Origin: a virus
Virus record (IMG/VR): IMGVR_UViG_3300036820_000007
Span: 34,489-98,488 of that record
Reading direction: 5' to 3' (one strand)
DNA: 64,000 bases
This document shows, in pieces, positions 42,301-49,635 of the stretch (position 1 is its first letter; every line of letters begins with the position of its first letter). A program made the translations under genes and the position numbers. The notes beneath the pieces were generated by a model. That model did no database searches. It worked only from the letters and a program-made list of their open reading frames with translations, and was not told where the DNA came from.

Positions 42301-42780
42301 GGTTCCGGGGGCACGACATCCGGCGGCCTCGGCAGTACCGGCGGCCTCGGCAATGGCGCTGGCGGTGCGGGGGGCGGGGGCGGCGCGGCATCGGCTGGCA
42401 CGGGCGGCACCAACGGCGTCGCGGGGGGCGGGGGCGGGGGCGGGGGCGGGGGTGCCGATTCCTCCGCCGCATTCAACGGCGCCAGCGGGGGCTATTCCGA
42501 CACCGGCCACAACTCCAACCTCGGCACCGGCGGCACCGCCGGGGGCTCGCCCCCCACGGGTGGCGCGTCGCCGACGGTTACGGCTACCGCCGCAGGGGGG
42601 GCTGGCGGCGGGGGCGGGGCTACGGGTGCGTCTCCGTCAGCGCAGAACGGCGCAGGCGCCTATTACGGGGGGGGCGGGGGCGGGGGCGGGGGCACGTTCT
42701 GGGCATCGGGGACCGCGACCTCCGGTGCAGGTGGGACTGGAGGCGGAGGCTGGGCACTGATCATCACGCACTTCGCCTGA
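39355..42780 (+). CDS. Large tail fibre: N-module, beta-helix, glycine-rich tip
   Basis: 1141 residues. ATG 39355 follows AGGTGGTGAA. Residues ~1-120 carry the shared module (LPGDLAQVTITGTFLDPSGMPQRGFVSF). Next is a domain with ATTAALPANTYNAGAMTLTANSVGTL (~165-310) common in phage fibres, then a shaft, then a beta-helix (FSPMSYGAVGNGVHDDTTAVQAAF, ~415-780) homologous to the spike at 13006. The tip (~880-1141) is glycine-rich and ends GGGWALIITHFA. A 33-nt stretch is identical to the broken gene at 15118. The tip contains a GGGGGC hexamer run and a G8 tract (42667-42674). Confidence 0.82.
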   Translation: MALPGDLAQVTITGTFLDPSGMPQRGFVSFAANCVLTDVADSVVIAAVARTYELVNGSFSATLVGTDATQIAPAGWAYEIVIAIVGTPQYSFAAFAPSADSPLDISELAPIQLSAEMTSYLPASGGTMTGPLYAQTPTEPGEVATLGYVQSVTAGLSAKAPCQEATTAALPANTYNAGAMTLTANSVGTLIVDGTVASSNDRVLVQNEVTAANNGIYVLTSVGASMEPYVLTRSPDMDSGDEVPGAYVFVENGAANAGSGYIVAGTGPYTIGTTAITWEEFSTVGELVPGTGLTLTGSTLSLTTPVTITSGGTGAGSASAALANLGGAAVAGDLGGASASPTVAKIQGTVISTPPTGGSATTEYLRGDGSWDVPPGSGITLAGDLGGSDSSPEVVSTHLASPLPAAQGGATAFSPMSYGAVGNGVHDDTTAVQAAFATAATTYGAVDLGTYTFLTSSPVTVASNTLVRGASILGGGTIQNATSDLFTVTGSVSHVTFRDCTLISQTGGGHIWNASSAPSMSFWEITGVQAIQDNPGKAIWYQAGGLMIDFLVGDLCYFQCALLATVSPWTVGSGSNLEVNQTAFRRMRASAQGAPVPFFSFDRGSTAGWNEEVVFDHITFEVTTGGAIAMTAAQDVQISMCALWDIPAPRTDAGCSTNSTTTVTDPSAVSGDQYKAIAGPGIPPGTVITAVSGTSCTISQAATATASSVTFTVGGPAANQYAFARSSATYACSNIQVRGGRANENTASAGTGFSDFYADSYTEYVIVDSLGGEFTPVITSPAQQTTLLNHVAGVAVPTLTAPLLIPAGLTGATAPVRWAGGTTGGAPVSGAFDTGDFITDSGLGTIWVCTAGGTPGHWTSPNISSPPAPNVQWFTAPGSYTWNMPGGAQTVDVVLLAGGSGGGSGAIEVSGNAGGGGGGAGGGITQRTFLASDLPSAVTGTAGAGGAGGAAVSGGSATPGNGGSLGAPTTFGIYCSSSEGSAGSGGTTSGGLGSTGGLGNGAGGAGGGGGAASAGTGGTNGVAGGGGGGGGGGADSSAAFNGASGGYSDTGHNSNLGTGGTAGGSPPTGGASPTVTATAAGGAGGGGGATGASPSAQNGAGAYYGGGGGGGGGTFWASGTATSGAGGTGGGGWALIITHFA
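40777..40809 (+). repeat. 33-nt exact repeat, copy B
   Basis: Same sequence as 15178-15210, lying in the beta-helix coding part of the intact fibre gene. Confidence 0.85.
42667..42674 (+). repeat. G8 homopolymer inside fibre gene
   Basis: G8 followed by C G5 C G5 C G5 C. A similar hexamer run lies at about 42425-42453. Slippage here would alter only the last ~37 residues of the fibre tip. Confidence 0.7.
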
Positions 42781-42906
42781 GACACGCACACCTTCCGCGG
42801 CCTCGGGCCGTCTTGGGTCGCCGGTCAAGCTGGCCACAACATGACTGGCGGGCGCCTGGACGCCGCAGCGCCGCCGGGCCATCCCCGAGGAGGTGACGAG
42901 TTCGCG

Positions 42907-43629
42907 ATGAGATGGCGCGGCCACCGCCGCTGGCCCGTAGCGGCCGGGAAACTCGACTTGATCGTCATGAGCGCGGCGTTCGCCACCTTCGGTCTGTCGC
43001 TCATCTTCCAGTCGCACCGCTGGCACGCCAGGCCCGCCTACCATCTGCTGCTCCTGATCCTCCCCGCGCAAGCCTGGGGCGGCCTGTTCCTGCTGTCCGG
43101 CATCACCATGGCGGTGGCCGTCTGGCAGTACGCCCGCCGGTGGGCCGTCATCGCCTCGCTCACGCTCGCGTTCACCCTCGACGGCGGCTGGATGCTGGCT
43201 TTCGTGGTGCGCTACCTCACCTCGCCGAGCACCACGCCGGAGACGTGGGTGTCGTGGGCGGTGTTCGGCTTCCTCCTGCTCAAGGTAGCGATCAGCCTCG
43301 ACCGCAGCCTGTCCCCGATCCCGCCGCCAGGCGCGGAAGTCGCCGCCTTCCGCCAGGCCGTGGACGCCGCGCTGTCCGCCGCCGAGGACGACCAGACGGC
43401 GTCCGTTGCGCGCACCCTGGCTGCCGGGTGGGACCGTTACGGCGACGCCGTCAGCGCCGCCTGCACGGCATACGGTGACGCCCTGCGGGCCGCGGTGCCA
43501 GTAACGGATATGCCGCCTGGTGACCTGGCAGCCACAGCACTCGCCGAGGCGCGGCATGCGCTGATCAAGGCCGAGGAGGCGTTCGCGCGGTCTGTGGGGC
43601 AGCCGCCGCCGCGCCAGGGTCCGCAGTGA
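42907..43629 (+). CDS. Membrane protein with four predicted helices, unknown
   Basis: 240 residues. Hydrophobic segments at ~17-38 (LDLIVMSAAFATFGLSLIF), ~46-75, ~80-105 and ~115-132, then a cytoplasmic-looking helical tail (~140-240, AFRQAVDAALSAAEDDQTASVARTLAAGWDRYGDAV). It opens the block of membrane genes after the fibres, where holins are expected. It is larger than most holins. ATG 42907 lies 14-20 nt after GAGGAGG. Confidence 0.7.
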   Translation: MRWRGHRRWPVAAGKLDLIVMSAAFATFGLSLIFQSHRWHARPAYHLLLLILPAQAWGGLFLLSGITMAVAVWQYARRWAVIASLTLAFTLDGGWMLAFVVRYLTSPSTTPETWVSWAVFGFLLLKVAISLDRSLSPIPPPGAEVAAFRQAVDAALSAAEDDQTASVARTLAAGWDRYGDAVSAACTAYGDALRAAVPVTDMPPGDLAATALAEARHALIKAEEAFARSVGQPPPRQGPQ

Positions 43630-43979
43630 TCACCCTCGCCGCCGCCGAAACCACCTCCGGGCTCGGCGTCGGCCCCGCCGAGGTGGTCACCGGTGCCGCT
43701 CTCGCCCTGGCGGCGATCGTCTCAGCACTCACCCCGATCGTGATGGCCCGGCGCAGGGCGGTGAAAGAAGCGGTCAGCGACGCGGCGAAGCTGGCGGCGC
43801 GCTCCGGTGACCTGACGCTCGCCGGGTGGCAGGCACTCAACGGCGCCCTGCAGGAGGAAATCAAAAGGCTCCAGGGCACCACCGAGAAGATGCAGGCCCG
43901 CATCGACCTGCTCGAGGCCGAAGTCGATCAGCTGCGCCTCGCCATGCGCCAGCGGCAGGACAGCGGCGGCCATGCCTGA
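43626..43979 (+). CDS. Single-pass membrane protein with coiled coil (holin/accessory candidate)
   Basis: 117 residues. The N-terminal hydrophobic segment VVTGAALALAAIVSALTPIVMA (~20-41) is followed by a basic turn (RRRAVKE) and a coiled coil (NGALQEEIKRLQGTTEKMQARIDLLEAEVDQLRLAM). GTG 43626 overlaps the previous stop by 4 nt. Size and layout fit small phage membrane proteins that act with holins. Confidence 0.7.
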   Translation: MITLAAAETTSGLGVGPAEVVTGAALALAAIVSALTPIVMARRRAVKEAVSDAAKLAARSGDLTLAGWQALNGALQEEIKRLQGTTEKMQARIDLLEAEVDQLRLAMRQRQDSGGHA

Positions 43980-44304
43980 CCTGCTGCTGCTCTTCCTGCT
44001 GGTGTCCTGCCTGTCGATGGTCCTGCAGGTGCTCGCGTTCGTGCGCCTGGCGCTGCGCCGGGCCCGCACGCCGGACGAGGAGCTCGTCAGCGGCGGCTAC
44101 CTGCGCACGACGGCGTGCCGCGTGCTGGCGGCCACCGTCTACGTCGTCGTCGCCGCGGTCCAGCTCGCCGGGGACGGGACGCTGTCCGCGGAGGCCTTGG
44201 TCGTCTTCGCCTGTATTCAGCTACTTTGGTGGCTTAATTCCCTTATGGACATCCGGATACGGGGGCGTCTCGGCCAGCAGGGGAGGCCGTCGGATGGCCG
44301 GTGA
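43972..44304 (+). CDS. Small membrane protein, three hydrophobic segments (holin candidate)
   Basis: 110 residues. LLLLFLLVSCLSMVLQVLAFV at the N-terminus, then VLAATVYVVVAAVQLA and ALVVFACIQLLWWLNSLM. Basic ends are consistent with a small holin-like protein. ATG 43972 overlaps the previous gene by 8 nt. No holin family signature is clear. Confidence 0.68.
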   Translation: MPDLLLLFLLVSCLSMVLQVLAFVRLALRRARTPDEELVSGGYLRTTACRVLAATVYVVVAAVQLAGDGTLSAEALVVFACIQLLWWLNSLMDIRIRGRLGQQGRPSDGR

Positions 44305-44881
44305 AGGGCAGCAGCTGGCCGCCATCGCGGCCGTCACCGTGAAACTGGACCGGACCCTGGACGATCTCTTCGCGTCGGTCGCGGAACTGAAGGCAAACCT
44401 CGGACTCCCCGCGGAGGTGGCCGTGACCGAGCCTGGGCCAGATCCGCCCCAGGGTGCTCTCGAAGCCGTCCGCGACCTTCAGGGCGCCATCGAGGGCATG
44501 CGCGCAGACCTGCGGGCCGCCACCGCCCGGCTGGCCACCGCCGAGCAGACCGCGAAACGGCTCAAGCGCCTCGTCGCCGGGCTGGCGATCTCTCTCTGCC
44601 TGGACCTTCTCATCACCGCCGGCTTCGGCTGGAACACCGTCCGGGTCAACCAGGCCGAGGACACCAGCCACGCGGACCAGATCGCCGCATGTCAGCAGGG
44701 CAATACCGCCCGGCGCCAGGACGCCGCAGTGTGGGACATCTTCCTCGGCGACATCGCCCCGCCGAAGGCCCAGACCCCGAAGATCAAGGCCCTGCTCGCC
44801 GGGATCGACAAGCGCATCGCGATCAAGGACACCCCGAAAAACTGCGTCAAGGCGTACGGCACGAACGGCGGCGGCAAGTAG
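44294..44881 (+). CDS. Single-pass membrane protein with coiled-coil N-terminus
   Basis: 195 residues. The N-terminal ~95 residues are helical (AVTVKLDRTLDDLFASVAELKANLG; LQGAIEGMRADLRAATARLATAEQTAKRLK), then a membrane segment LVAGLAISLCLDLLITAGFGWNTV (~96-119), and an outer domain with a C...C pair (IAACQQGNTARR, PKNCVKAYG). Overlaps the previous gene by 11 nt. This topology is common in actinophage genes near the lysin. Function unknown. Confidence 0.7.
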   Translation: MAGEGQQLAAIAAVTVKLDRTLDDLFASVAELKANLGLPAEVAVTEPGPDPPQGALEAVRDLQGAIEGMRADLRAATARLATAEQTAKRLKRLVAGLAISLCLDLLITAGFGWNTVRVNQAEDTSHADQIAACQQGNTARRQDAAVWDIFLGDIAPPKAQTPKIKALLAGIDKRIAIKDTPKNCVKAYGTNGGGK

Positions 44882-44885
44882 CGGA

Positions 44886-45464
44886 GTGGCTGAGGACAAG
44901 ACGCCGCGCGCCATCCGCCTCGCCGCCGGGGCCGGCACCGCGATCCTCATGGCGTTCGCGGGCTCGCTCCTCGGTGCGGTGGGAACGATCACCGGGGCCG
45001 CGCTCGGGTCCGTCCTGGCCGGGCTGGCCACCGAGGCCCTGACCTCCGGCGGCACCAAATTGCACCACGCCGCCGGGGGCTGGGAACGGCGCAAGCTCAT
45101 CCTCGCGGCCGCCTCCGCCGTGGCAGTGTTCGCCGTCACCGCCGGGGTGATCACCGCCGTGGAGGCCGCAGCGGGAAAGCCCGCCGCGGCGATCGTGCAG
45201 GACCGGAAAGGGTCGGGGACCACGTTCGGCGGCGGCACCGTCGCCCCGGCCGCGCAGCCACAGCCCTCGCCATCCACGCAGCCGTCGCCGTCTCCATCGC
45301 AGACGACGGTGACGCCCTCGCCTTCTACGCTGTCGCCTTCGCCGTCCGCTTCCGCCAGTCCGTCGCCGACGCTGCCGCTGCCCGTGCCATCCATCACCAT
45401 CCCGGCCAGCCCGCCCCCATCGCCATCGCCGTCTGGCCAGCCGAGCACGGGAGGCACGCCTTGA
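44886..45464 (+). CDS. Membrane protein with Pro/Ser-rich external stalk
   Basis: 192 residues from GTG 44886. Hydrophobic segments at ~15-45 and ~72-92, then about 75 residues of Pro-Ser-Thr repeats (PSPSTQPSPSPSQTTVTPSP...) with almost no charge. A stalk like this could cross the peptidoglycan, as a spanin-like or cell-wall anchor would. No such function is shown. It is tightly packed between membrane and HNH-like genes. Confidence 0.68.
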   Translation: MAEDKTPRAIRLAAGAGTAILMAFAGSLLGAVGTITGAALGSVLAGLATEALTSGGTKLHHAAGGWERRKLILAAASAVAVFAVTAGVITAVEAAAGKPAAAIVQDRKGSGTTFGGGTVAPAAQPQPSPSTQPSPSPSQTTVTPSPSTLSPSPSASASPSPTLPLPVPSITIPASPPPSPSPSGQPSTGGTP

Positions 45465-45991
45465 GTCACCCCGGCGAGGTACCCGCACACGAGCAGCAAG
45501 CTGTGGACCCGGGCGCGCACTTCGAGCGGCGGACACTGCAGGAGCTGATGGCATACGGCCCGCACGGGCCGCGGGCCACGGATCCCCACTACAAAATCTT
45601 CACAGCTGCCAAACATCACCTGGTCCACGTGCTTGGAGTCGGGTGCTGGATCGGTGGCGCAAGCCTCGCCCAGATCCGCAGTGGCCTGCCAGAAGGTCAC
45701 CGCTGTGCGGGTGCGACGCAACTCGAGGCGCACCACGCCGTGGCCGAATTCGCCGGGCTGAGTGAGATCGACTGGCAGAAGGTCGCCAAGGACTTCCCGC
45801 AGGTCGGCATCCATTCCGACGAGGACTTTCTCCGGTTCGCCGAGAGCGAGGGCGGCCTGATGATCCTCTGCGATAGGCATCACAGATTCCCGGTGCAGGG
45901 AATTCACATGGTCACGTATCCAGCGTGGCTGCTTGACCGCTACGCGCAAAACGACTGGGAGTTCCTGCCCGGCAAGGCGCATTGCACGTGA
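45461..45991 (+). CDS. HNH-like protein of actinophage type
   Basis: 176 residues from TTG 45461 (TTGA overlap). C-terminal half: HRCAGATQLEAHHAVAEFAGLSEIDW...GGLMILCDRHHRFPVQGIHMVTYPAW, i.e. a C..EAHH / C.RHHR arrangement resembling a ββα-metal HNH fold. HNH proteins near lysis or packaging genes can nick DNA for packaging, but other proteins of this type have unknown roles. It is not a homing enzyme: no LAGLIDADG or AP2 domain. Confidence 0.65.
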   Translation: MSHPGEVPAHEQQAVDPGAHFERRTLQELMAYGPHGPRATDPHYKIFTAAKHHLVHVLGVGCWIGGASLAQIRSGLPEGHRCAGATQLEAHHAVAEFAGLSEIDWQKVAKDFPQVGIHSDEDFLRFAESEGGLMILCDRHHRFPVQGIHMVTYPAWLLDRYAQNDWEFLPGKAHCT

Positions 45992-46434
45992 TCAGCCAGC
46001 ACCCCGCAGTCCTCCACCCAGTGCGCCTGCGGCAAGAGCGCCACCGGCAGGGCATGGGGCGCGTGGCGAAAGCCAACGACTGGCTGGCCACCCACTTGGC
46101 CATAGTGTTCGGCATCGCCTGGACGATCTGGGTGTTTTTCATCGTCCCGATCGTTGCCTACTTCCTGCCGCTACCCCTCCAGAATCACATCTTCTTCTTC
46201 TCTTCTGGCTGGATTCAGCTATTCGCGCTGCCTTTGATGGTCTACGTCGGCAACAAGCTGCAAAGGTCCTCCGACGCCCAGTCCGACGTTATCCACCAGG
46301 CCCTGACGCATATAGCGACTGTCGAAGACCAGAACAATACGCTGCTGCAGCAGAACACCGACCTCACCCAGGCCGTGCACGGCCTGGTCATGCAGCTCGC
46401 CGGGAGAGAGGGCGGCAGTGGCACTGTTTCCTGA
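45988..46434 (+). CDS. Two-helix membrane protein with coiled-coil tail
   Basis: 148 residues from GTG 45988, overlapping the previous TGA. Membrane segments LAIVFGIAWTIWVFFIVPIVAYFL and IFFFSSGWIQLFALPLMVYV, then a helical tail (VIHQALTHIATVEDQNNTLLQQNTDLTQAVHGLV). This layout matches the small DUF1003/low-affinity iron permease-like class of actinophage membrane proteins near lysins. Holin candidate. Confidence 0.72.
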   Translation: MISQHPAVLHPVRLRQERHRQGMGRVAKANDWLATHLAIVFGIAWTIWVFFIVPIVAYFLPLPLQNHIFFFSSGWIQLFALPLMVYVGNKLQRSSDAQSDVIHQALTHIATVEDQNNTLLQQNTDLTQAVHGLVMQLAGREGGSGTVS

Positions 46435-46888
46435 CCGCATCCGCGCCGCGGACAACCGCGTCGCCGAAGGCGAGGCTGCGGTCACCATCGCCGACCGAGC
46501 TGCTCCGCGAGACGGCCTGTCCGCCGCCCGGGACGCGCGGGAGCTGATCGCGGCCCTCGGCCTGGAAGACGCCACCTGGATCTGGGACACCGCACGGGCG
46601 TCCCGGGTCATCCTCGAGCGAGCACGCCATGGCCGGGAGTTCAGCGCAAACGACGCGCGCATGTGGCTGCCGAATCGCGCCGCGCCGCACATCGCCGGTG
46701 CCTTCCAGTCGCTGATCCTCACCGGGCTGGCCGCCGTGGCCGACGGCGTGTGCGTCTCCACGTCACCGGGAGCACGAGGCAGCCTGATTCGCCGCTACAC
46801 CCTCACCTTGGCCGGCGAGCGTCTTGCTTCCGAGCTCGCCCCGATGCCGGGGGAGACGCTCCCGGCGGAACTGGAGAAGGCGTCTTGA
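46418..46888 (+). CDS. Winged-helix-like protein, unknown
   Basis: 156 residues from GTG 46418 (GGGAGAGAGGG upstream). GREFSANDARMWLPNRAAPHIAGAFQSLILTGLAAVADGVCVSTSPGARGSLIRRYTLT resembles the winged-helix proteins that actinophages encode: ND.R..LP...P..IG..F..L...GL, then a basic wing. It may bind DNA. It lies directly before the putative endolysin, which overlaps its stop. Confidence 0.6.
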   Translation: MALFPDRIRAADNRVAEGEAAVTIADRAAPRDGLSAARDARELIAALGLEDATWIWDTARASRVILERARHGREFSANDARMWLPNRAAPHIAGAFQSLILTGLAAVADGVCVSTSPGARGSLIRRYTLTLAGERLASELAPMPGETLPAELEKAS

Positions 46889-47376
46889 GCGAGTTCTATG
46901 ATTCGGCAAGGTGGGGCCTGATCCCCGCCAAGGCCGATGCGATGCTGTACTGGGACGGCAGGTACGCGGCCACCGCCGAAGACGCAAAGCGCTTCGGCAA
47001 GGTGCGGTGGATCACCGTACTGGGCGGCGAGGCCGCAGCCGCGAACGCCGGGGCCATCGACTACGAGAACGGCAACCTCGCCTACGAGGGCAGCCAGCTC
47101 CGGGCGTGGGCTGCAGCGCGCCAGGAGATGAACTGCCGGGCCCGGGTGTACTGCAACCGCTCCGACCTGCCTCGTGCCATTGCCGCCGTCGACGGCCTTT
47201 CCAGTGTCAGCTACTGGATCGCCACGCTTGACAACAGGAAATGGACTGCCGCCGATCTGATTGCCGACATCCTGGCCCTCGGGGTCACCCTGGCCGAGGG
47301 TGACCTGTGGGCTGTCCAGTACGCGGGCGGCATGACGGCGGAGTACGACACGTCGATGCTGTACGGGACCTGGTGA
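46885..47376 (+). CDS. GH25/DUF1906-like glycoside hydrolase domain, putative endolysin
   Basis: 163 residues from TTG 46885 (TTGA overlap). KADAMLYWDGRYAATAEDAKRF, RWITVLGG, IDYENGNLAYEGSQLRAWAAARQEMNCRARVYCNRSDLPRAI, YWIATLD and WAVQYAGGMTAEYDTSMLYG follow the strand order of the GH25-like TIM-barrel family (Rv2525c-type) used in some phage lysins: acidic residues at strand ends, YCN.S, QY....YD.. . No cell-wall-binding domain is fused. Best lysin candidate in the window, placed after the membrane genes. Confidence 0.68.
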   Translation: MSEFYDSARWGLIPAKADAMLYWDGRYAATAEDAKRFGKVRWITVLGGEAAAANAGAIDYENGNLAYEGSQLRAWAAARQEMNCRARVYCNRSDLPRAIAAVDGLSSVSYWIATLDNRKWTAADLIADILALGVTLAEGDLWAVQYAGGMTAEYDTSMLYGTW

Positions 47377-47401
47377 ACCTGAGCGCGATTACGCCGGGAA
47401 G

Positions 47402-47560
47402 TCAATCCCAGAGCGGGATCGTGTGCTCGTGCGCCAGGCAGATCCACATGTCCTGCTCGTGGTTGGTGTAGCGGAACATCAGCCACCGCTTCCGGCAGGA
47501 CGAGCACCGCGGGCGCTTCTTCACCGAGCCCAGCCATAAATGCCATTTGGCCACACCCAT
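47402..47560 (-). CDS. Small antisense zinc-ribbon protein
   Basis: 52 residues. WHLWLGSVKKRPRCSSCRKRWLMFRYTNHEQDMWICLAHEH has CSSC and a later C..H.H, a probable treble-clef or zinc ribbon. ATG 47560 follows AAAGGGCACGAG; an upstream ATG at 47587 is possible. It reads against the lysis genes and ends ~25 nt from the lysin stop. Confidence 0.55.
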   Translation of the reverse strand: MGVAKWHLWLGSVKKRPRCSSCRKRWLMFRYTNHEQDMWICLAHEHTIPLWD

Positions 47561-47589
47561 CTCGTGCCCTTTGCGGCGCGCATTCAACC

Positions 47590-48408
47590 ATGCCCGGAAG
47601 GGGTTCCTTGTCCACCACCCGCTACGGCCGCATCGCCGTTGCCGAGCCGCCGTCCTCGCTGGCGCGCACGCACTGGCATGCCGGCGGCGAGCTCAAAGTG
47701 GTCAGCCATCCGCCGACCATCCCGCCGCTGGATCAGCAGGACCTCGAGGCGCAAGGCATCGACACGGCCACCCTGATCCCCGGCGCCAGGAAAGTGGATG
47801 CGCTGGGCAGCTGCGTCGCCAACGCCACCACGGCCTGCCTGTCAGCGACGCTGCCCGAGGGCAGCCTCAGCGCGCTGGGGATCGGCAGCGGCGCCGTCGC
47901 TGACGAGGAATTCGCGATCCGGCTGTACCACAACCTGACCATGCTCACCGGGAACCCGTCCACGGAGTGGCCGCCCGACGACACGGGGTCATCCGGCCTC
48001 TTCGTATGCCAGTATCTCGAGTCGCACGACGTCATCTCCGGGCACAGGATCGCGCACGGGCCGGAGAGCATTCTGTCCCTGATGCAGCAGGGCCCGCTGA
48101 TCGCCGGGCAGCCCTTCCTGAACGCCTGGGAAGAGCCTGGCTCAGACCACTTCATCGACGGTGACGGCTCGCTGGAAACCCTCGCGCGCGACATCGCCGG
48201 GGGAGTGGCGGGCGGCCACGAGACCTGCCTGTACTCAATTGAAGACATCGGCTACGACGACTACGGCGCGGTGGACCTGTTCCGCACGGTGCTGCGCTTT
48301 CGGAATTCATGGGGCTCATCCTGGAATGACCGCGGGGATGGCTTGGTCCACCTGTCCGCGTTCGTGGCTCTCGGCAACTACTGCGACTTCAGGCTTCTGA
48401 TCGCCTGA
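47590..48408 (+). CDS. Papain-like (C1A) cysteine protease
   Basis: 272 residues. The three catalytic elements of C1A peptidases are present in order: ALGSCVANATTA (Cys75), GGHETCLYSIEDIGYDDYG (His210) and RFRNSWGSSWNDRGDG (Asn239 in the classic NSWG..W...G motif). No signal peptide is visible, so it acts inside the cell or enters with lysis or the virion. A better ribosome site (GGAAGGGG) precedes TTG 47608, which would shorten it by six residues. Its place after the lysin suggests host takeover, lysis or cargo; the substrate is unknown. Confidence 0.85.
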   Translation: MPGRGSLSTTRYGRIAVAEPPSSLARTHWHAGGELKVVSHPPTIPPLDQQDLEAQGIDTATLIPGARKVDALGSCVANATTACLSATLPEGSLSALGIGSGAVADEEFAIRLYHNLTMLTGNPSTEWPPDDTGSSGLFVCQYLESHDVISGHRIAHGPESILSLMQQGPLIAGQPFLNAWEEPGSDHFIDGDGSLETLARDIAGGVAGGHETCLYSIEDIGYDDYGAVDLFRTVLRFRNSWGSSWNDRGDGLVHLSAFVALGNYCDFRLLIA

Positions 48409-48433
48409 GCCCAGCAGGCGATAATCTGCAGCC

Positions 48434-48808
48434 ATGGCCTCAGGACAGGAAGCAGCCGACACCCGCTGGGGTCAGTACGTCAGCCAGCGGCTGGATAGCT
48501 TGCAGCGGGGCTTGGGCCGCGCGCAGTGGGAGGGCATATGGCCCTCGCCAGTCGCCGTCATCGCCGCCCGCAACGCCGCGCAGGAGACGTTCCCGCCTGA
48601 TGCGCCGACGCCGAGCGTCGTGCCGACCACGGACGGAGCGGTCGCGTTCATCTGGCACAAGGGCGGCTGGGACATCGAGGTTGAGGTCGACGGGGAAAGC
48701 TACGGCTACCTGTGGGCGCACAAGCGGGAGTCGGGCAGCGAGGTCAGCGGCGACCTCGAAATCAACAAGCCTTTTCTGTCGAAGCTCCTGAGCCAACTCG
48801 GCCGCTAG
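48434..48808 (+). CDS. Conserved-looking small soluble protein, unknown
   Basis: 124 residues. [13 protein letters not shown] and the helical middle ([54 protein letters not shown]) followed by [18 protein letters not shown]. The strand pattern [23 protein letters not shown] is typical of small alpha/beta proteins in actinobacterial genomes. It is also seen near toxin or restriction islands, but no family is assigned. Convergent with the next gene, overlapping by 4 nt. Confidence 0.65.
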   Translation: MASGQEAADTRWGQYVSQRLDSLQRGLGRAQWEGIWPSPVAVIAARNAAQETFPPDAPTPSVVPTTDGAVAFIWHKGGWDIEVEVDGESYGYLWAHKRESGSEVSGDLEINKPFLSKLLSQLGR

Positions 48809-49188
48809 CCTGGCGCACCGCCCGGCTGAGGCTTCAGAACTGGCCTTGGCCGCAGGCTCTCCCGGAGGCTGGCGACAAGGGCGGCGAGAAGTGCCCGGCC
48901 CTTGTAGCCGAACGCCCGGCCCGCACGCTTGCGGTCCTTCCGGCGCCACCACCATCGGGCCACCAGGGCGGCCGCGAAGCTCGCTCCAGAGCACGCGGCG
49001 TACAGCCACTGCCTGGTCATCAGGCCAAAAGCGGCATCGAATGCAGCGATACCCAGCCAGTCCGCAAAGAAGCGGTTGCGCAGCCAGTGCAGCAGGCAGC
49101 GATCGACGAGATGCCAGCCGTACGCACCAAGCGGCGGCGCGCTGAGTGGCAGCAGCGCGTTCTGCAGCAGGTCGCTCCATGTCACCAC
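48805..49188 (-). CDS. Antisense membrane-associated protein, unknown
   Basis: 127 residues. Hydrophobic or aromatic segments ([46 protein letters not shown]) and a strongly basic C-terminus ([20 protein letters not shown]). GTG at 49188 or 49185. It faces the rightward late genes, and its start is divergent from gene 49225. Confidence 0.6.
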   Translation of the reverse strand: MVTWSDLLQNALLPLSAPPLGAYGWHLVDRCLLHWLRNRFFADWLGIAAFDAAFGLMTRQWLYAACSGASFAAALVARWWWRRKDRKRAGRAFGYKGRALLAALVASLRESLRPRPVLKPQPGGAPG

Positions 49189-49224
49189 TTGATTACCCAG
49201 CGTTACATGTCGCGAAGGAGAGGA

Positions 49225-49584
49225 ATGAAGCGTCTCCTATCTCTTGAACCGGTCTTGTCCGCCGGAGTAGTCCAGTCGGCGGTAGCCCTGGTCGTCGCGC
49301 TCGGCTTCAGCCTGACCGCTGGCCAGTCGGGCGCGATCGAAGCCGCCGCGGCCGCCCTCGGCGCCCTCATCATGGCCCTCTCGGTGCGGCCGTTCCAGGT
49401 TCCGGCGCTCACCGGAGCACTGACTGCGATCGGCACTCTGCTGGTCGCGTACGGGGTGCACGGCGTGACGCCAGGCCTGGTGTCGTCGTTCAACGCGGCG
49501 CTGGTTGCCATCCTGGCGATCGTGCTTCGCGGTCATGTAACCCCGGTGGCCGCGCTGCCGAAGACGGCTCCCGCCAGCATGTAG
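49225..49584 (+). CDS. Small membrane protein, holin-like candidate
   Basis: 119 residues with ATG 49225 after AAGGAGAGGA. Hydrophobic segments AGVVQSAVALVVALGFSLTA, AIEAAAAALGALIMAL and LTGALTAIGTLLVAYGVHGV, plus ALVAILAIVLRGHV at the end. The size and three or four helices fit a holin or anti-holin. It is separated from the lysin by other genes, so the role is uncertain. Confidence 0.65.
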   Translation: MKRLLSLEPVLSAGVVQSAVALVVALGFSLTAGQSGAIEAAAAALGALIMALSVRPFQVPALTGALTAIGTLLVAYGVHGVTPGLVSSFNAALVAILAIVLRGHVTPVAALPKTAPASM

Positions 49585-49635
49585 CACGCTCCCCTCCCGG
49601 CCTCGTTCGCATCGATTCCACTGGGAGGTACCCGC

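Noticed and set aside
25918-42780. Diversity-generating retroelement acting on fibre genes
   Set aside because: No reverse transcriptase and no template/variable repeat pair with adenine-specific changes seen in the window.
44243-45982. 579-codon minus frame across the membrane gene block
   Set aside because: Opposes five coupled plus-strand genes with clear membrane segments; low-complexity Gly/Asp repeats arise from the Pro/Ser codons.
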